Of a stretch of DNA of 6,266 nucleotides, positions 5,762-6,266 are shown piece by piece. The notes under the pieces were generated by a model that was given only the letters and a program-made list of their open reading frames with translations, was not told where the DNA came from and did no database searches. Location of the stretch: the NCBI GenBank assembly GCA_910579495.1, contig CAJTVD010000127.1, forward strand, positions 1 through 6,266, given 5' to 3'. Numbering within the stretch: the first letter of the stretch is position 1; each line of letters begins with the position of its first letter. Position numbers and translations under genes: made by a program. This DNA comes from an uncultured Lachnospiraceae bacterium (GTDB lineage Bacteria; Bacillota; Clostridia; Lachnospirales; Lachnospiraceae).

Positions 5762-5929
5762 ATGCCGGACATTATTAGTAACACCAAAAACTCAGCCGTG
5801 CCAAACAGACAGGACACAAGAATTAATATTGCGACGTCTTTGAACAGCCGTTATGTAAAATATACCTGTGTAATGCTTACCTCCCTGTTTGTCAACCAGC
5901 CAGATTCTGACATCAGCATTGACGCTTAA
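5762..5929 (+). pseudogene. Truncated GT8-family glycosyltransferase (first 55 codons)
   Basis: The ATG follows AAAAGGAG (5745-5752) at good spacing. After about 19 polar residues the protein reads INIATSLNSRYVKYTCVMLT and then SLFVNQPDSDISID, which fits the first strand and helix of GT8 glycosyltransferases (general stress protein A and LPS galactosyltransferase type). In those proteins IN-I-x-x-x-LN-x-x-Y-V is followed by an MLxSL helix and a short acidic turn. The next strand and the metal-binding DxD are missing because TAA follows Asp-Ala at 5927. Full GT8 domains are about 250 residues or more, so this fragment cannot be an active enzyme. The end of a probable transposase starts some 150 bases further on, so insertion or deletion is the likely cause. 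Promoter and ribosome binding site are intact, which suggests recent loss. Confidence 0.7.
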
Positions 5930-6081
5930 ATTTATATTTACCCTCCCAAAGCAAATGGAATTCTATTTTTTATACTAAGTTGACAATCTATCCTTATTTT
6001 AAACAATAAAATCCCTATGCCTTGCTTTTCTTCTTTTTGTTTTTCACCAGTTTCTTTACCACCACCTTTCCTTAACTGTCT
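5930..6081. other. Non-coding end of the presumed insertion sequence
   Basis: This AT-rich stretch between the GT8 stop and the transposase stop should contain the left end of the element, close to 5925-5950 where GT8 similarity ceases. I cannot define the terminal inverted repeat because the other end is outside the window. TTGACA occurs at 5980-5985, but no -10 stands at the right distance on either strand. Confidence 0.4.
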
Positions 6082-6266
6082 CTATATAAACCGTATTTGT
6101 ATCTTTCTCTCCATCCCGTCCTTATGCTCTTCCAGCGGCGTTTCCTTCATGCATTCCAGCAGTCTCCTGTGTTTCTGCCCTAAACTCTGCTTCACTTTCT
6201 TCCATATCTTTTCCCACGCCTCCATACACTGGCTTATCATATGCCCGACCTGCAGCAGGTAATAAT
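6082..6266 (-). mobile_element. C-terminal end of a probable transposase, cut by the right edge
   Basis: The minus-strand frame is open from the window edge to TAG at 6084-6082, giving 60 residues. It begins YYLLQVGHMISQC and continues with a basic, helical tail (EKIWKKVKQSLGQKHRRLL) that ends QIRFI. A leucine- and aromatic-rich helix containing a Q-x-G/A-H-M/x-I pattern, then a basic tail, is seen at the C-terminus of several clostridial DDE transposases. I recognise the style but not a specific IS family. The catalytic DDE residues would lie outside the window. It abuts a truncated gene, which supports the mobile-element reading. Other frames over this stretch, including a Cys/Phe/Pro-rich plus-strand one, look like shadows. 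Confidence 0.5.

Noticed and set aside
5980..6010. TTGACA as an outward promoter at the end of the insertion element
   Set aside because: No TATAAT-like hexamer lies 16-18 bases downstream; the sequence at that distance is ACAATA or CAATAA.
6017..6262. Plus-strand frame of 81 codons rich in Cys, Phe, Ser and Pro
   Set aside because: The composition is typical of an antisense reading; the minus-strand frame over the same bases looks like a transposase end with a natural basic tail.
1..6266. CRISPR array, tRNA, rRNA, or a defence system
   Set aside because: There are no regularly spaced repeats, no cloverleaf or rRNA-like stretches, and no nuclease, toxin or helicase motifs in the reading frames.

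Overview
The window looks like a chromosomal accessory locus from a Gram-positive, low-to-mid GC Clostridia-type bacterium, most likely of the Lachnospiraceae. This rests on purine-rich GGAGG-like ribosome binding sites, a TTG start, AT-rich intergenic DNA with good sigma-A style promoters, and protein families typical of surface-glycan clusters in that group. The taxon is an inference from style, not an identification.

Layout, left to right. Three large genes lie on the minus strand, so transcription runs right to left. (1) At 258-1592 a nucleotidyltransferase of the TagD type is fused to a Gfo/Idh/MocA oxidoreductase. (2) At 2057-4120 a protein joins an unrecognised N-terminal region, a calcineurin-like metallophosphoesterase and a glycerophosphodiester phosphodiesterase (GDPD). 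(3) At 4237-5421 there is a CgeB/DUF3880-like glycosyltransferase with a probable TTG start. At the right end, on the plus strand, a good promoter and ribosome binding site lead into a GT8-type glycosyltransferase that stops after 55 codons (5762-5929). The C-terminal end of a probable transposase enters from the right edge on the minus strand (6082-6266). The GT8 gene was therefore probably cut by an insertion sequence or an associated deletion.

How the genes may work together (inference). The fused nucleotidyltransferase-oxidoreductase could reduce a sugar or keto-polyol phosphate and activate it as a CDP-polyol, by analogy with the reductase plus cytidylyltransferase pairs of teichoic-acid pathways. 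The glycosyltransferases would build the glycan, and the phosphoesterase-GDPD fusion could trim or recycle glycerophosphodiesters. The window thus reads as part of a surface glycan or teichoic-acid-like locus with a damaged right flank. Spacing and promoters suggest separate transcription units rather than one tight operon.

Non-coding DNA. The 464-base gap before the first gene (1593-2056) and the left end (1-257) share a diverged direct repeat (1681-1769 and 13-93). In each copy the repeat covers the start of a small reading frame beginning Met-Glu-Ala. The two copies bracket the nucleotidyltransferase-oxidoreductase gene, as if it were a cassette. No tRNA, rRNA, CRISPR array or origin was seen.
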